Source of the DNA: Chitinophagaceae bacterium
GTDB lineage: Bacteria > Bacteroidota > Bacteroidia > Chitinophagales > Chitinophagaceae
Reading direction: 5' to 3'
Length of the DNA: 64,000 nt
Assembly: GCA_024707305.1 (NCBI GenBank)
Contig: JANPZZ010000013.1
Location: 1 to 64,000 of the forward strand
The number at the start of each line of letters is the position of its first letter. Position 1 is the stretch's first letter. The notes under the pieces are model-generated. The model made no database searches. It was given only the letters and a program-made list of their open reading frames with translations, and had not been told where the DNA came from. This document shows, in pieces, positions 10,566 through 21,768 of the stretch. The translations under genes were made by a program, and so were the position numbers.

Positions 10566-12393
10566 TCAATCTTCCAGTTTATCCCACCATGTTCTTTTCA
10601 GTATTAATACAATCACCGCCAGCAGTATTACTGTAATAAGTAATGGCAGCTTCATCCACAATACTACATACATAGGTAGCAGGGTGAGGCAGCATTGCGC
10701 TACAATACCGAGTACCACATTGAACATATCTAATTTAAACCGGTCGTTTGCTTTAAAATCGGGATTGTCGGCAACGACAAGATGATGAATAGGTTTCCAG
10801 CATCCCCAGGGTCGCACAGTTGAATAGAATCTTTTTCAGCACTTCCATATCTGTGGGCGGCGCAGCATAGGTTCCAATAAAACATCCTGCGAGTGACAGT
10901 ACAAAGAGTAATGGCCACCAGTAGAGTGCAAGCCCTTCTGTATAGCGCAACATCAGCAATGCACCCATCACACCTGTTGTCATTCCCCAGAAATATCCAT
11001 TGGCATTGAATCGCCACCAGTACCATTTCAGGCAATTGGCAGCAACATAGCCGCCGTACAAGCCGCCGACGATCCATTGAAGGATATCGTTTACATCGCG
11101 CGCCAGGAAACCAAAGAACACACCTATGGCCACCACAAGTACACCCACGATATAATTCATATTAATCACGCGCCGTGTGCTGGCGTTTGGATTAATCCGT
11201 TTTACATAGATATCGTTAATGATATAGGCTTGTGCGGCATTCAGCGTACCACTAAAGGTTCCCATGAATGCGCCCAATAGCCCGGTGAGAACAAGGCCAA
11301 GTACACCCACCGGTAAAAAAGTATTTACCGCCGCAGGCAACACTCTTTCAAAATCGGTGATACCATCGGGACCTTTCAGGTAAAGTTGATTATAGTATAA
11401 CAGCGCCAGTACAGTAAGTCCAATAATCATTGAATAACGTACAGGCAGAAGAATAATACTTACAAAACCGGTCATTTTGCTGGCTTCTTTCGGGCTGCGC
11501 GTGCTCAGCACTTTCTGCATATCATAATTGGGTGCAGGCCCCGCAAGTGATGCAAAGATTCCTTTCAGCAACATCATCATAAAAAACGCACCGAATAAGG
11601 TAAACCCATCCGAAGCGATTTTCTCATTGGCTTCAGCGGCAATCGCAGTCCAGTCGAGGCTCAGATTCCAGCCAAAGGAAGGATCGTCCCACCCTTCGGG
11701 TACCGGGAGCGTTTGCCCTTGCAGGTGCTGCATGGCAATGACCGCAATTGAAATACAGGCCACCGTCATGATGATGTATTTTATGACATCACCCGTAACG
11801 ATGCTGTGAAGACCACCAATGATGGAGTAGAACATGGCAAAAAGCGTAAATACGATCCCATAAAAATGGGGTACATATTTCTCATCTATTGCGAAAGGCA
11901 GGTAGGGCTGAACAACTTCCCAGGGTACAAAGACCTCTATGAATTTTCCCAGCCCAATAAATCCATAAGCAAGAAAACCCAGGCAGCTTATTAATGCGAA
12001 AGCGATAATGATTATCTGCGAACCATTTACACCCGGGCCTTTTTCACCAAAACGTGTTTGCAACCATTCTGCGCCTGTATTCGCATTACTCCTTCGAAGC
12101 CATTTGCTGAGAAACATCATCATGAATACCTGGTTAAACACCGGCCAGAGCCAGGGCATCCAGATACTTTTTAATCCATACACAAAACACAAAGCTACCA
12201 TCCACATGGTGCCACTGATATCAAACATATCACTGGCATCGCTTAACCCCAGTTTGTACCAGGGCAAACTTTTGCTACCAAGAAGATAACTTTCTTTATT
12301 AACTCTCGCCTTTTTTCTATAATACCACCCTACCAGCACCATCGTCACCAGGTAGAGCAGTACCATACTGACATCGATCCAGCTTAAACGCAT
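10566..12393 (-). CDS. Sodium:solute symporter, probable mannooligosaccharide importer (frameshifted)
   Basis: Inner-membrane transporter of the sodium:solute symporter (SSS) family with about 13-14 membrane segments, starting at [20 protein letters not shown]. Characteristic stretches are [13 protein letters not shown]-like ([17 protein letters not shown]) and [20 protein letters not shown]. One frameshift near 10800 separates the last about 80 residues, which end in two more membrane helices and [11 protein letters not shown] cation symporter occupies the same position in the Bacteroides fragilis mannan cluster, so import of mannobiose is a reasonable inference. The gene is preceded by a perfect 15-base palindrome just before its start codon and by a terminator-like hairpin, so it may have its own regulation within the operon. 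Confidence 0.85.
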
Positions 12394-12403
12394 TGGCTTC
12401 GTT

Positions 12404-12418
12404 TTGTACGGCGTACAA
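12404..12418. promoter_or_regulatory. Perfect palindrome before the symporter start, candidate operator
   Basis: The sequence TTGTACGGCGTACAA is a perfect inverted repeat of 7+1+7 bases. It ends only 10 bases upstream of the symporter ATG. It has the shape of a LacI- or GntR-type operator, but its position so close to the start could also mean translational control. No repressor gene of these types is in the window. Confidence 0.4.
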
Positions 12419-12427
12419 CATTTTTTT

Positions 12428-12466
12428 GAAAAAAGAGGTTGCAGGTTGAAGAGTCAACCCGCAACC
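12428..12466 (-). terminator. Hairpin with T-run inside the mannan operon
   Basis: On the minus strand the arms GGTTGCGGGTTGA and TCAACCTGCAACC enclose a CTCT loop and are followed by a T-rich run. This is a classical intrinsic terminator (12 of 13 arm bases pair). It lies between the glycan-binding protein gene and the symporter gene. It may end most susCD transcripts and lower expression of the downstream catabolic genes. Confidence 0.7.
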
Positions 12467-12620
12467 AACAATGATCGAACGATTGCTAAATCAACTTACC
12501 CTGTACATGTTGTCCACACATACATTACTTTTCAAAAAAAGAGTTGTCAGGTTCGAAAAATCTGATTCGTCCCGTTGAAGTAATTTGATCTTGAGAAGAT
12601 TGTTTGTTTTACTTTTTATT

Positions 12621-14428
12621 TTAGTCGAGCCCCATTGCATCAACATAAATCGTGAATCCTCCTGTACCACTGAATTCTTTTAAAATCAGCTGTGTCCAGA
12701 TGGTGGCAGAATGAATGGATGCAAGTGGAATCGCATAATCTGTCCATTCGCCTTCTACGATATCCAGTGTTGTAGCACCGTCATCACCATTTATACCAAT
12801 GTTTACTTTTTTACCGCCGCTACCTGGCGCACCAAATATGGAAACTTTGAAATGCGTATAACCGGCTGTGTTCACATTTGCGCCACCTAATTGTAAAGGA
12901 GCACCCCATCCACCCACATAATCCACTTTTACCGATTTGGATCCTGTTCTTACAGGCGCTGAATTATTATAATCATGGGTACCACCCCATCCGCCGCCTA
13001 CCCAGCCATTCCAGTTGCTGGTCACTTCATCATCATAAAACAGGAACGCAACCGTTGGTGGTGGCGCAGCACCTGTGTAATCAAGTATGCCGGTTGTAAT
13101 AACAGAAACCGTTGAATTCACTACTCCAAGGCTCAGCGGACCACGCAATACGCCCGTTGGAACGGTTACTTCAATCTGCGTAGCGGTATGACTCTCAAAT
13201 GTGGTAACAGGTGCTGCATTTTGGAATGTAACAGATGTAACCAGATCGAGGTTGGTACCGGTTAATGTAACCACACCTCCCGGATCAGCAGGGTTGGGTG
13301 TCATATTCGTCACATTGGGCAATACGAGATCCAGCTCGAGTGTTGAAACGGTTCTCTCATTATAATCGGTTTCCAATGTAATGGGTCCTTTTGTAGTACC
13401 CGCAGGAACGGTTACCACAATCTGCGTTGCTGTCTGGCTTACAAAACTTGTGATAGCAGTGGCATGACCATTAAAGAAAATTTTATCAACGAGATCAAGG
13501 TTTGTACCTGTGATCGTAACGTTTTGTGCGTGTTTGATCGGATTAGGTGCTAATCCTGTTATTCGTGGCAATATCACATCCACGCTCGTTGCAGAAACTG
13601 TCTTTTCACCCGAAGCTGCTTCAAGAGTTACCGGTCCGAGGCGGGTACCTGCAGGAACTGTTACTACCAGTTGTGTAGCAGTCTGGCTCCCAAATGTTTC
13701 AACTGCTGCAGTGCCTTGTGTGAAATAAACTTTCCGCACCAGGTCGAGATCGGTACCTGTTATGGTCAGGTTTTCCCCATGTTTCAGCGGATTGGGAGCA
13801 AAGCCTGTTGCTACTGGCAATATCACTTCCAACACTTGTGTGGTTTCGATATCTGCAGAATCAGTTCCGGAATAATAGATCGTCAACGGACCTGTTTTTG
13901 CATCAGCAGGAACTGTTACAACCAACTGATTGAAACTTTGGCTTACAAATGTTTCAACAGATTTGTCGTCGGTGAATGTGATGCTTTTTACCCAGTTTAG
14001 GAATGAACCATTAATCGTAATGTTGGAACCGGGTCTTGCTGATTCAGTCATGGATGTAATGCCGGGCAACACATTCAGGTTGAATTCTGTTTTTGAAACG
14101 ATATCACCCTGCGGTGCTTTCAGGGTTACCACCCCCTTTTCTGCAGCGTCTGGCACCAGCAGAAGGATCAGTTCGTTGGTATGTGTTTTGAAATTTGCTT
14201 TCTCCACAATGGCCGCATCGCCGGAGAATTGAACAGCAGTTACTTTGTCGAGATTGGCACCAAAAAGCGAATGGTATCACCATGGCGCGCACCGGTAGGT
14301 CCGAAATTGATTAATTCGACCACCCCGGAGTTCTTTTCCTGGTCATCTTTCTCACACGAAACCAACACTGCTACGAGAGCCATCAGGCTCATTACGTAAA
14401 GCAGGGTCTTATTGAATGTACGTGTCAT
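12621..14428 (-). CDS. Multi-IPT/TIG surface glycan-binding lipoprotein (frameshifted)
   Basis: Probable cell-surface glycan-binding protein of the mannan locus. It starts with a lipoprotein signal (LVSCEKDD). Five immunoglobulin-like IPT/TIG modules follow, each beginning with an I/VT..xPNPxxxGxxVTITGTNL-type sequence; modules 3-5 are strikingly alike. The last about 150 residues form a different, Trp- and Gly-rich domain (NWNGWVGGGWGG) that probably binds the polysaccharide. A frameshift near 14265 separates the lipoprotein end from the rest. The protein would stand out from the membrane on a rod of Ig folds. It follows the shorter glycan-binding protein by about 30 bases. Binding to mannan is inferred from context. 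Confidence 0.8.
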
Positions 14429-14457
14429 ATAATTAGTTTAATGTCGGCAAAACGATT

Positions 14458-15612
14458 TTACTGAATGTCTTTAGGAACAACGCGCAGATTATCGAATGCA
14501 ATATCTGCATCAAGTGAACCAGGCCCATGGAACCAAACTTTAACCCCATAGCCTTGTGGACGTACGCCCCAGTTGGTAACATAATTTGCAACAACCTGAT
14601 CGAAGGAAACGGTAACAGTTTGCCACTTTCCTTTTGTATCGTATGGGGGTTCCCAGAAATAAGGCTCGTTATCCCAGCTGGGATCAGGTCCATTCACCTG
14701 GCCGATCATAAACTTGATACGGTTGCCATTGTAAGGTTTGAAAGTATTGATCTCAAACTTCATGTTGTATTTACCGGGATTCAGCACTGCATCATCTGGC
14801 AGATTGTGGCTGGTTGTAAGGGCATCTTCTTTTCCTCCAAACCATTCCGTCCATCCCCATGAGCCAATGGTTGCTGTGATGCGTGTATAGTTGCCGTTAA
14901 TGGCAAGTGGATCTGAAGCAGGTACCACATTCGTTTCACCCCACCATCCCGACCAGGGATCGTTCGTGATAAGCATATTGCGGTTGTCGCGGAACCAGAA
15001 GTTTGATTTTGATTCACCAAAGTTGGTTGCAATCACAATCGGACCAGGCTGTGCTCCCGCAGGAACCCTTACCTGTATTTCCTGATCATCCACTTCAACA
15101 ATCTCACCCGTTACACCACCTTCAAATGTTACCGTAAGCGGCATGTAAAAGTAGTCACCACGAATAGTGGCGATCTGCCCTTCAGCTACATATTCGCAAA
15201 CCATACTGCTTATGTATGGCTCGCTGATTTGTACTTCAAACTGGTGAACCAGTTCCTGTCCGTTTTTAAATACAATGCGAAGAATGTTCGTAACCTCAAT
15301 CGGTATCTGGCTTGGAACTGAAACGAGAATTGATTTACGTGTTATATAAGTGGGAGTAAGTAATGCACGTTGGTCGTTGAACCATATTTCAACTGCATTC
15401 TGCAGATTGTCGCCCACGATAGCGATTAACTGTCCCTGTCCTGCGCCCACCAGCAGTGAGTCAGACGATTCCGGCCTTGTTATCCGCACATAATCGATAT
15501 GCGGCGTACCTGTATCGTTATCGTCTTTGGAACAAGACACAAACATACCCGATGCACCTACCAGCAGCAGGAGCATCAGTAAGTATTTATTCCAGGTTTT
15601 TATTTGTAACAT
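14458..15612 (-). CDS. Surface glycan-binding lipoprotein, SGBP-B-like
   Basis: Outer-surface lipoprotein that probably captures the polysaccharide next to SusC/SusD. The 384-residue protein has a lipoprotein signal (SGMFVSCSKDD). Two IPT/TIG-like modules follow (YVRITRPESSDSLLVGAGQG and YISSMVCEYVAEGQIATIRG). The C-terminal domain of about 180 residues begins near ITNDPWSGWWGETN, a start typical of the xyloglucan/glycan-binding domain of SGBP-B proteins. It is uninterrupted and lies 33 bases after susD, in the usual susC-susD-SGBP order. The ligand cannot be read from the sequence; mannan is inferred from the enzymes of the locus. Confidence 0.85.
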   Translation of the reverse strand: MLQIKTWNKYLLMLLLLVGASGMFVSCSKDDNDTGTPHIDYVRITRPESSDSLLVGAGQGQLIAIVGDNLQNAVEIWFNDQRALLTPTYITRKSILVSVPSQIPIEVTNILRIVFKNGQELVHQFEVQISEPYISSMVCEYVAEGQIATIRGDYFYMPLTVTFEGGVTGEIVEVDDQEIQVRVPAGAQPGPIVIATNFGESKSNFWFRDNRNMLITNDPWSGWWGETNVVPASDPLAINGNYTRITATIGSWGWTEWFGGKEDALTTSHNLPDDAVLNPGKYNMKFEINTFKPYNGNRIKFMIGQVNGPDPSWDNEPYFWEPPYDTKGKWQTVTVSFDQVVANYVTNWGVRPQGYGVKVWFHGPGSLDADIAFDNLRVVPKDIQ

Positions 15613-15645
15613 ACAATTTGTTTGAATGGTTTGATAACTTTTCTA

Positions 15646-17332
15646 TTAAGGATAGTCTACCGGTGGTTTTGTAAGATTAGGCGCCTGGCTTAATTCCGCA
15701 TTAGGAATAGGCAGCAGGAAATTTCCTGAATTCGCCGTAATCGTTCTTTCATTAAACCAGGATGTTTTGGTAAATGTCCACTCTGTGGGCTCTGGCATTT
15801 CATCAGGTTCTGTAAAGAACAATCCTCTGTCTTGCGAATTCAAAATCGCATACGCACCATCGGGGTTCCAGTAATGAAGACTTACCAGATCATACCATGA
15901 CATTCCTTCCATCGCAAACTCTTTGAACCGTTCAGAGAATAATTTCTGAAGAGTTAAAGGACCGCTACCGTTAGGACCGCCTACTTCGTATTCAGGAAGT
16001 CCCGCGCGTGTACGAACGCGGTTGTAATACTCAATTGCCGTTGCATCGCTGGTGTTTGCATTGTTACCAATTGTTGCTTCAGCATAAATGAGGAACATTT
16101 CTGCAAGGCGCAGCATGTATGTATTGTGCGGATAACGTTGTTGGGAAGCAATACCTGCCAGATCGAGTGGAGATCCGATCACATATTTTTTCACATTGAG
16201 AAAATTCTGGTCGGTGCCCGTAAAAGGGAAGATTAATTTCTGGCGATCCGACACTTTAGTAATCTGCGGGTAATAAAAACCGGGCAACATAAATGTTGCG
16301 TGCAGACGCTGATCCAATGTCCGTCCGCGCATGGTTCCATCAGGCTGCTGGTTGATGCCTTCGTATTGCGACATCAGCCACCAGGTTGCACCTTTATCAC
16401 CACCCCATCCACCAAAGGCAATATCCGGACTGTAGGCAAGATATTCAGGCATACTGTTGCTGGTACCCCAAACGTTAGGACCAGAGAATACCCATTGCAA
16501 TTCAAACAATGATTCATTGTTGTTGTCATAAGGATAGGTAAACAAATCTCCATATTTTGGAAGCAGTGATTTACCACTCATCGTGATCACACGGTTTGCA
16601 TAGTATTTAGCACTATCCAGAAACTCCTGATTGCGTACGCCGCCTTGTGATTCCACACCAGCGCGTGTGAGATAAAAGCGGGCCAGCATACCTTCAGCAG
16701 ACCAACGTGTAAGTCGGCCCTCCTGTGGAGGAGTTAAAGGGAGATCCTCAGCAGCTGCGCGCATTTCGCGCGTGATATAACGCCATACACTGGGTATTGT
16801 GTTGCGCGTGATGGTGGTATCGAACAGGCGCTCCAGGTTGTTTTCAATAATCGGAACTGGCCCCCAGTTCATCACCAGGAATCGATAAGCCAGCGCGCGC
16901 ATAAAACGGGCTTCGGCAATAGCTGCGCGTTTTTACACTTTCACTTACTGCTGCACCACCATAAGTGTTCAGGTTGTAAATAAAAAGGTTAGACTGTGCT
17001 ACCACGGTAAAAAACGCACGCCATGAAGCGCCATTCTCGCCATTATCGCCGGTGGTGTTGAAAAGAACATTACCACGGTCATTCCAGGCAGAAAATGCAG
17101 TACCACCGCGGAAATCACCGAGGTTGTACATGGCTTTATCATTGTAGTCGAACCAAACCTTGCTATAAAGCAGTGAAGTGGCGGCCATTACCTGCTCATT
17201 GGTTTGGTAAAAATTCACATCCACAATCTCACTCTCTGGTGGTTTTTCTAAAAAACTTTTTTTACATCCCGTAATGAAGGTTGCTGCAAGTGCGAGCAAC
17301 ATCAGAGATTTTATATAATGGATCTTTTTCAT
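15646..17332 (-). CDS. SusD/RagB-family nutrient-uptake lipoprotein (frameshifted)
   Basis: SusD-like lipoprotein that forms the lid over the SusC channel and helps capture oligosaccharides. The signal peptide ends in ITGCKKSFLEKPP, the common start of SusD proteins. RagB/SusD motifs follow: FMRALAYRFLVMNWGPVPII, MLRLAEMFLIYAEA, YYNRVRTRAGLP and FKEFAMEGMSWYDLV. The C-terminus FLLPIPNAELSQAPNL is also typical. One frameshift lies near 16925, where the reading should continue as KRAAIAEARFMRALAY. About 560 residues are reconstructed, normal for the family. It starts 9 bases after susC. Confidence 0.92.
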
Positions 17333-17341
17333 GGTAACAGT

Positions 17342-20300
17342 TTAGAAGTTAACACTAATAGTGGCAGTGTACATGCGGGTTAATGGATAACGGCCAAAGT
17401 CAATACCAATAGCCTGGTTGGCTGAAGAAGCACCAGTTCCCACATACGCACCTACTTCCGGATCGTAGCCTTTATATTTTGTAATGGTAAACAGGTTCTG
17501 TGCACCAATGGTAGCACGCAGACTCTTGATAACCTGTGTTTTTCCCAATAATTTCTGGGGAACATTATAAGATAGAGAGATGTTCTTTAATCTTACAAAT
17601 GATCCATCTTCTACAAAACGATTGGTAATCTTACCATAGTTATTGTCGGAAGAAATCTGGTTGTTAGAAATACGAGGGATGCGTGTATCGGCATTCTCAA
17701 TTACAACACTTCCGTTTTTATCAACCAGTTTTGCGTAGTTCATTGCACTTACAAAGAAGTTACGGCTCAGGTTTACGTTGTTAGGGTTGCTGTTTTGCAT
17801 GGCAATGAAATTGAAAATATCATTACCAAATGTTCCCGTGAAAAACAGGCTGAGCTCAAAATCCTTGTAAGAGATGTTATTTGTAAAACCGGCAGAATAT
17901 TTTGGCCAGGGATTACCAATATCAGTTTCATCCTGGATGTCAATCTTACCATCACCATTCAAGTCTTTATACTTCACATCACCAACCCAGATTCCGTTGT
18001 TGGGATCAATAGGACGGGGATTACCATTGTTATCCACTGGTAATGGGCTATTGGCAATTTCATCTACAGACTGGAACAGGCCTTCTTCAATATAGCCGCG
18101 GAACAACCAGGGTTGAAGTCCTACAGTAGAACGCTGTGTCCAGTTATTCATCCACCATGATGTACGTTGAATAAACGGCGCATCGCCGGTGAGTGATTCA
18201 ATACGTGAGTCAAAATGTGAAAGGTTGATGTTTGATTCCCATCTGAAATCAGGTTTGTTTACGATCATACCACCCAGTGTAACGTTCCAGCCCTTGGTTT
18301 TCATCGCACCGATATTCATCAGTGGAGGTTGCAAACCACCGGGGCTGCCACCAGTACCCATGTACCAGGGTACAACCGCAGTAAGAATCAGGTTATCTGT
18401 TTTTCTTACGTAATAATCAGCTTCAATGTTGAAACGGTTATTGAGCATTCCGATGTTTACACCAAAGTTGTTCGTGTTGGTTTCTTCCCATTTCAGGTTC
18501 AGGTTTTTCAGTTCCTGTGGCAGGAAGCCAGTTCCCCAGTTGGTGGCATCCGCTGCCAGGCGGGAATAGATACCGGCACCGGTTCCCATGTTACCGGTTA
18601 AACCGGTTTCAAAACGAAGTTTCAGTTCGCTGATGAAATCAAGCGTCCAGAATTTTTCCTGCGTCACACGCCATGCGGCAGAGAGCGCAGGGAAAGAACC
18701 CCATTTATTGTTCGGGCCAAAATAGGGAGATCCATCACGGCGCCATGATACGCTGGCGAGATAACGGTTGTCGTAATTATATTGAACGCGTCCCAGGTAT
18801 GATTCAATACCCCAGGGATAAGTACCACCGCCGTTGGTTGCAGAAAGTGGGTCACCCGCGTTTACATCCAACACATCGTTGGTAAGGAAGCCGGTACGGC
18901 CAGCACTTACTGCCTGGTATTTCGATTCCTGTGCTTCATGGCTGGCCATCACAGTCACATGATGTTTTCCAAACTGGCGATCAAACTCCAACAACTGGTT
19001 CAGGTTCCAGTACCAGCTGTCATAAGTTCCTGTATTCAGAGAAGCCAGCAGGTTGTAGTGCCACTGGTCGATTTGATAAGTGGGAACATAATAGGTTGAC
19101 ATGCCGTTGCCGACATTACCGGAAAAGCTGGTTCTGAAGGTCAATCCTTTAGCAATATTTAAACCAAGGTTTAATGATCCCATCACCTGTCGCTTGCGGT
19201 TATTATTGGTGATGAGACTTGCAAGGGCGATGGGGTTCACAGGCGCATATTGGTTGGCGCCATTGATCGGGTCACTACCACCCCAGGAACCGTCAATATT
19301 GGTAACAGGAATCTGGGGAGTAAGGCGAAGTGCGTTTGCAATCAGCGGGCTCTCCGCATTACCATAGTTAGTAGTAGTTAAAATTTCTTTGGTCTGGTTG
19401 AAGTTTACATTGAATCCGATATTAATCCACTTGCGTGGTTTGTTATCGAGGTTTAAACGGAAACCATAACGTTCAAATCCGGAGCCCAGTGCCACCCCTT
19501 CCTGATCCAGGTATTCGGCAGAAGTATAAAAAGTTGTATTACCAGAACCGCCTTGCAGGCTGAGCTGGTGTTTGCCCATATTGGCATTGTTGAACAATTC
19601 TTTTTGCCAGTCGGTTCCTTTTCCTAATAAAGTTGGATCGAGAAATGCTTCAGGTGTGGTACCACCGGCAAGCGCGTGGTATTCTTTCACCATCTGTGCG
19701 TATTGGGGAAGATTCATTACTTCCAGGCTCTCGGGAGGCGTTTGTAATGTATGTTGGTAGCCGTAGTTAATTTTTACATCACCCGCTTTACCCCGTTTTG
19801 TTGTGATCAACACCACACCGTTACTGGCACGTGAACCATAAATTGCAGCAGCGGAAGGACCTTGCAGAATTTGTACGTCCGCAATATCCGAAGGGTTGAT
19901 ACCGGCCATGGCATTGGTACTACTCTGGTTGCCAAAAGAAACCGATTCGCTTTCCTGTATTTGAACACCATCCACAACATATAGTGGTTGTGTACGACCA
20001 AGTGAGTTGATACCGCGGATATTAACCGACATACCACCACCCGGCTGACCGGAATTTTGAGTAATATAAACACCGGCAGCACGACCCTGTATGGCTTGCT
20101 CCAGTGTGGTATTAATAGTACGTTCCAGTTCTTTTGAAGAAACGGAAGTTTGAGCAGTAGTAAGGTTGGCACGCCGCGCCTGACCATAACCAATCAATAC
20201 CACTTCATTCAGGCTGTTATCGGCCAGAACAAGCGATACCGATACCTCGGTCGTGTTCTCGATCGATACTTCCTGCGGTATCATACCCACGTATGATATC

Positions 20301-20530
20301 TGAAGTCGTTTTGCGGATGCTGGTACAGTGAGGCGGAAATTACCATTGTTTTGTGTAACAGTAGTAATACCCGAGGAACCCTTTACGGCGACAGTAGCAC
20401 CAGCAAGTGGTTCACCTTTTTCGTCTTTGATTGTTCCGGTGATGGTGCGTTCCTGCGCCAGGGCAATTGTGGAGGATAAGAGTATTGTACATAGCAATAC
20501 TAAAGCCCTGGGAAGCTTTAAATTTCTCAT
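17342..20530 (-). CDS. SusC/RagA-family TonB-dependent transporter
   Basis: Outer-membrane TonB-dependent channel of 1062 residues, uninterrupted. A signal peptide (LVLLCTILLSSTIALAQ) comes first. A carboxypeptidase-like regulatory domain follows at about residues 27-110 (GTIKDEKGEPLAGATVAVKG), then the plug domain with VVLIGYGQARRANLT and IYGSRASNGVVLITTKRGK, then the 22-strand barrel ending in a C-terminal Phe (TATISVNF). It imports large glycan fragments with SusD. It is the first gene of the mannan operon. About 230 AT-rich bases separate it from the divergent AraC gene, and its promoter must lie there. A weak TAnnTTTG-like match is present but not convincing. Confidence 0.95.
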   Translation of the reverse strand: MRNLKLPRALVLLCTILLSSTIALAQERTITGTIKDEKGEPLAGATVAVKGSSGITTVTQNNGNFRLTVPASAKRLQISYVGMIPQEVSIENTTEVSVSLVLADNSLNEVVLIGYGQARRANLTTAQTSVSSKELERTINTTLEQAIQGRAAGVYITQNSGQPGGGMSVNIRGINSLGRTQPLYVVDGVQIQESESVSFGNQSSTNAMAGINPSDIADVQILQGPSAAAIYGSRASNGVVLITTKRGKAGDVKINYGYQHTLQTPPESLEVMNLPQYAQMVKEYHALAGGTTPEAFLDPTLLGKGTDWQKELFNNANMGKHQLSLQGGSGNTTFYTSAEYLDQEGVALGSGFERYGFRLNLDNKPRKWINIGFNVNFNQTKEILTTTNYGNAESPLIANALRLTPQIPVTNIDGSWGGSDPINGANQYAPVNPIALASLITNNNRKRQVMGSLNLGLNIAKGLTFRTSFSGNVGNGMSTYYVPTYQIDQWHYNLLASLNTGTYDSWYWNLNQLLEFDRQFGKHHVTVMASHEAQESKYQAVSAGRTGFLTNDVLDVNAGDPLSATNGGGTYPWGIESYLGRVQYNYDNRYLASVSWRRDGSPYFGPNNKWGSFPALSAAWRVTQEKFWTLDFISELKLRFETGLTGNMGTGAGIYSRLAADATNWGTGFLPQELKNLNLKWEETNTNNFGVNIGMLNNRFNIEADYYVRKTDNLILTAVVPWYMGTGGSPGGLQPPLMNIGAMKTKGWNVTLGGMIVNKPDFRWESNINLSHFDSRIESLTGDAPFIQRTSWWMNNWTQRSTVGLQPWLFRGYIEEGLFQSVDEIANSPLPVDNNGNPRPIDPNNGIWVGDVKYKDLNGDGKIDIQDETDIGNPWPKYSAGFTNNISYKDFELSLFFTGTFGNDIFNFIAMQNSNPNNVNLSRNFFVSAMNYAKLVDKNGSVVIENADTRIPRISNNQISSDNNYGKITNRFVEDGSFVRLKNISLSYNVPQKLLGKTQVIKSLRATIGAQNLFTITKYKGYDPEVGAYVGTGASSANQAIGIDFGRYPLTRMYTATISVNF

Positions 20531-20760
20531 ATAGCAAGTATTGTTTAGGTAGAAATAAAGTTAATTAGTATCCCTTCGCAAAAACTAGTATTTTTTTATC
20601 CTATTTTGATGCTATTTTTCACGTCAAAAACGTAAAATTCCTGTAATACTCTGATTATCATTTCAATGTAAAGAAAAATGCAATCCGTTGCATAAATTTC
20701 GACTACTATACTATTTTATCCGACTTTATTATCTTTAGTGTTACACAACCAAAACGCCAT

Positions 20761-21637
20761 ATGCAAAATTTAGTCCGCGAGATTACGCCGTTGACGCAAG
20801 GCGATTGCTTTACAATTCTATCAAGGGTCAAAACGGAATTTGATTTTCCTCTCCATAGTCATGAAGAACTGGAACTGAATTTCATCATGAATGCCAAAGG
20901 CGCCAAGCGTATCATTGGCGATCATATTGGGGATATTGACGACCTGGAGCTGGTACTGATTGGTTCGAATCTTCCACATGTATGGCAAACGCATAAATGC
21001 AAAAAGCAAAGCGATCAAAGAAATCACGATTCAGTTTCACAAAGATTTATTTGATGAAAAATTTCTGCGTCGCAATCAGATGAGTTTTATCAGGACCATG
21101 CTGGAACGATCGACGAGAGGCATACTTTTTTCAAGATCCACAATTGAAACAATTATGCCGCGTCTTACATTGCTTACGCAAAAACAGGGATTTGATTCGG
21201 TAATGGAATTGCTTTCTATTCTACATGATCTTTCAATTTCAAGAAACATGCACACTCTGTCGGATGCAACATTCATGAATACCGACATCACTTACAATAG
21301 CCGGCGTGTGGAGCGTGCAATTGAATACATGAACCAGAATTTTTCAGAAGCAGATTACATTATCAGAAGTGGCAAAACTGGCAAACATGACGGATGTTTC
21401 ATTCAGCCGCTTTTTCAAAAGCCGTACTGGTATCACGTTTATAGATAGTCTTGTTGAAATGCGTTTGGGTCATGCGTCAAGATTATTAATCGACACCACG
21501 CAATCCGTTGCTGAGATTGCATACAATTGCGGGTTTAATAATATTTCCAACTTCAACCGTCTTTTTAAAAGAAAAAAGCCTGCACGCCGAAGGAGTTTAG
21601 GGAAAATTACAGCTATGGAAGCCGCGTGTTTATTTGA
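20761..21637 (+). CDS. AraC-family transcriptional regulator (frameshifted)
   Basis: Probable local regulator of the mannan locus, transcribed divergently from susC. It has an N-terminal cupin-like ligand domain (FDFPLHSHEELELNFI) and a C-terminal pair of helix-turn-helix motifs (LANMTDVSFSRFFK, SVAEIAYNCGFNNISNFNRL). About 290 residues are reconstructed over four frames, with changes near 21000, 21370 and 21575. In the last frame the protein ends in CTPKEFRENYSYG, the usual AraC C-terminus, with a stop at 21635-21637. All domains are preserved, so the breaks look like sequence errors. A repeat element begins a few bases after the stop. Sensing of a mannan-derived sugar is inference. Confidence 0.82.
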
Positions 21638-21768
21638 GTTGACGTGAGAAGCGGCAAGCCGTGAAAGGAAAATGAGAAAATAAGGAAATGTGGAAATGTG
21701 GAAATGTGGAAATGTGGAAATCGTTTTCACGCTCAGGAGAATTTCCAAATTTTCGCATTTCCAGATTT

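Noticed and set aside
20531-20760. A clear susC or araC promoter
   Set aside because: Only weak TAnnTTTG-like matches with wrong spacing were seen, so no promoter was annotated.
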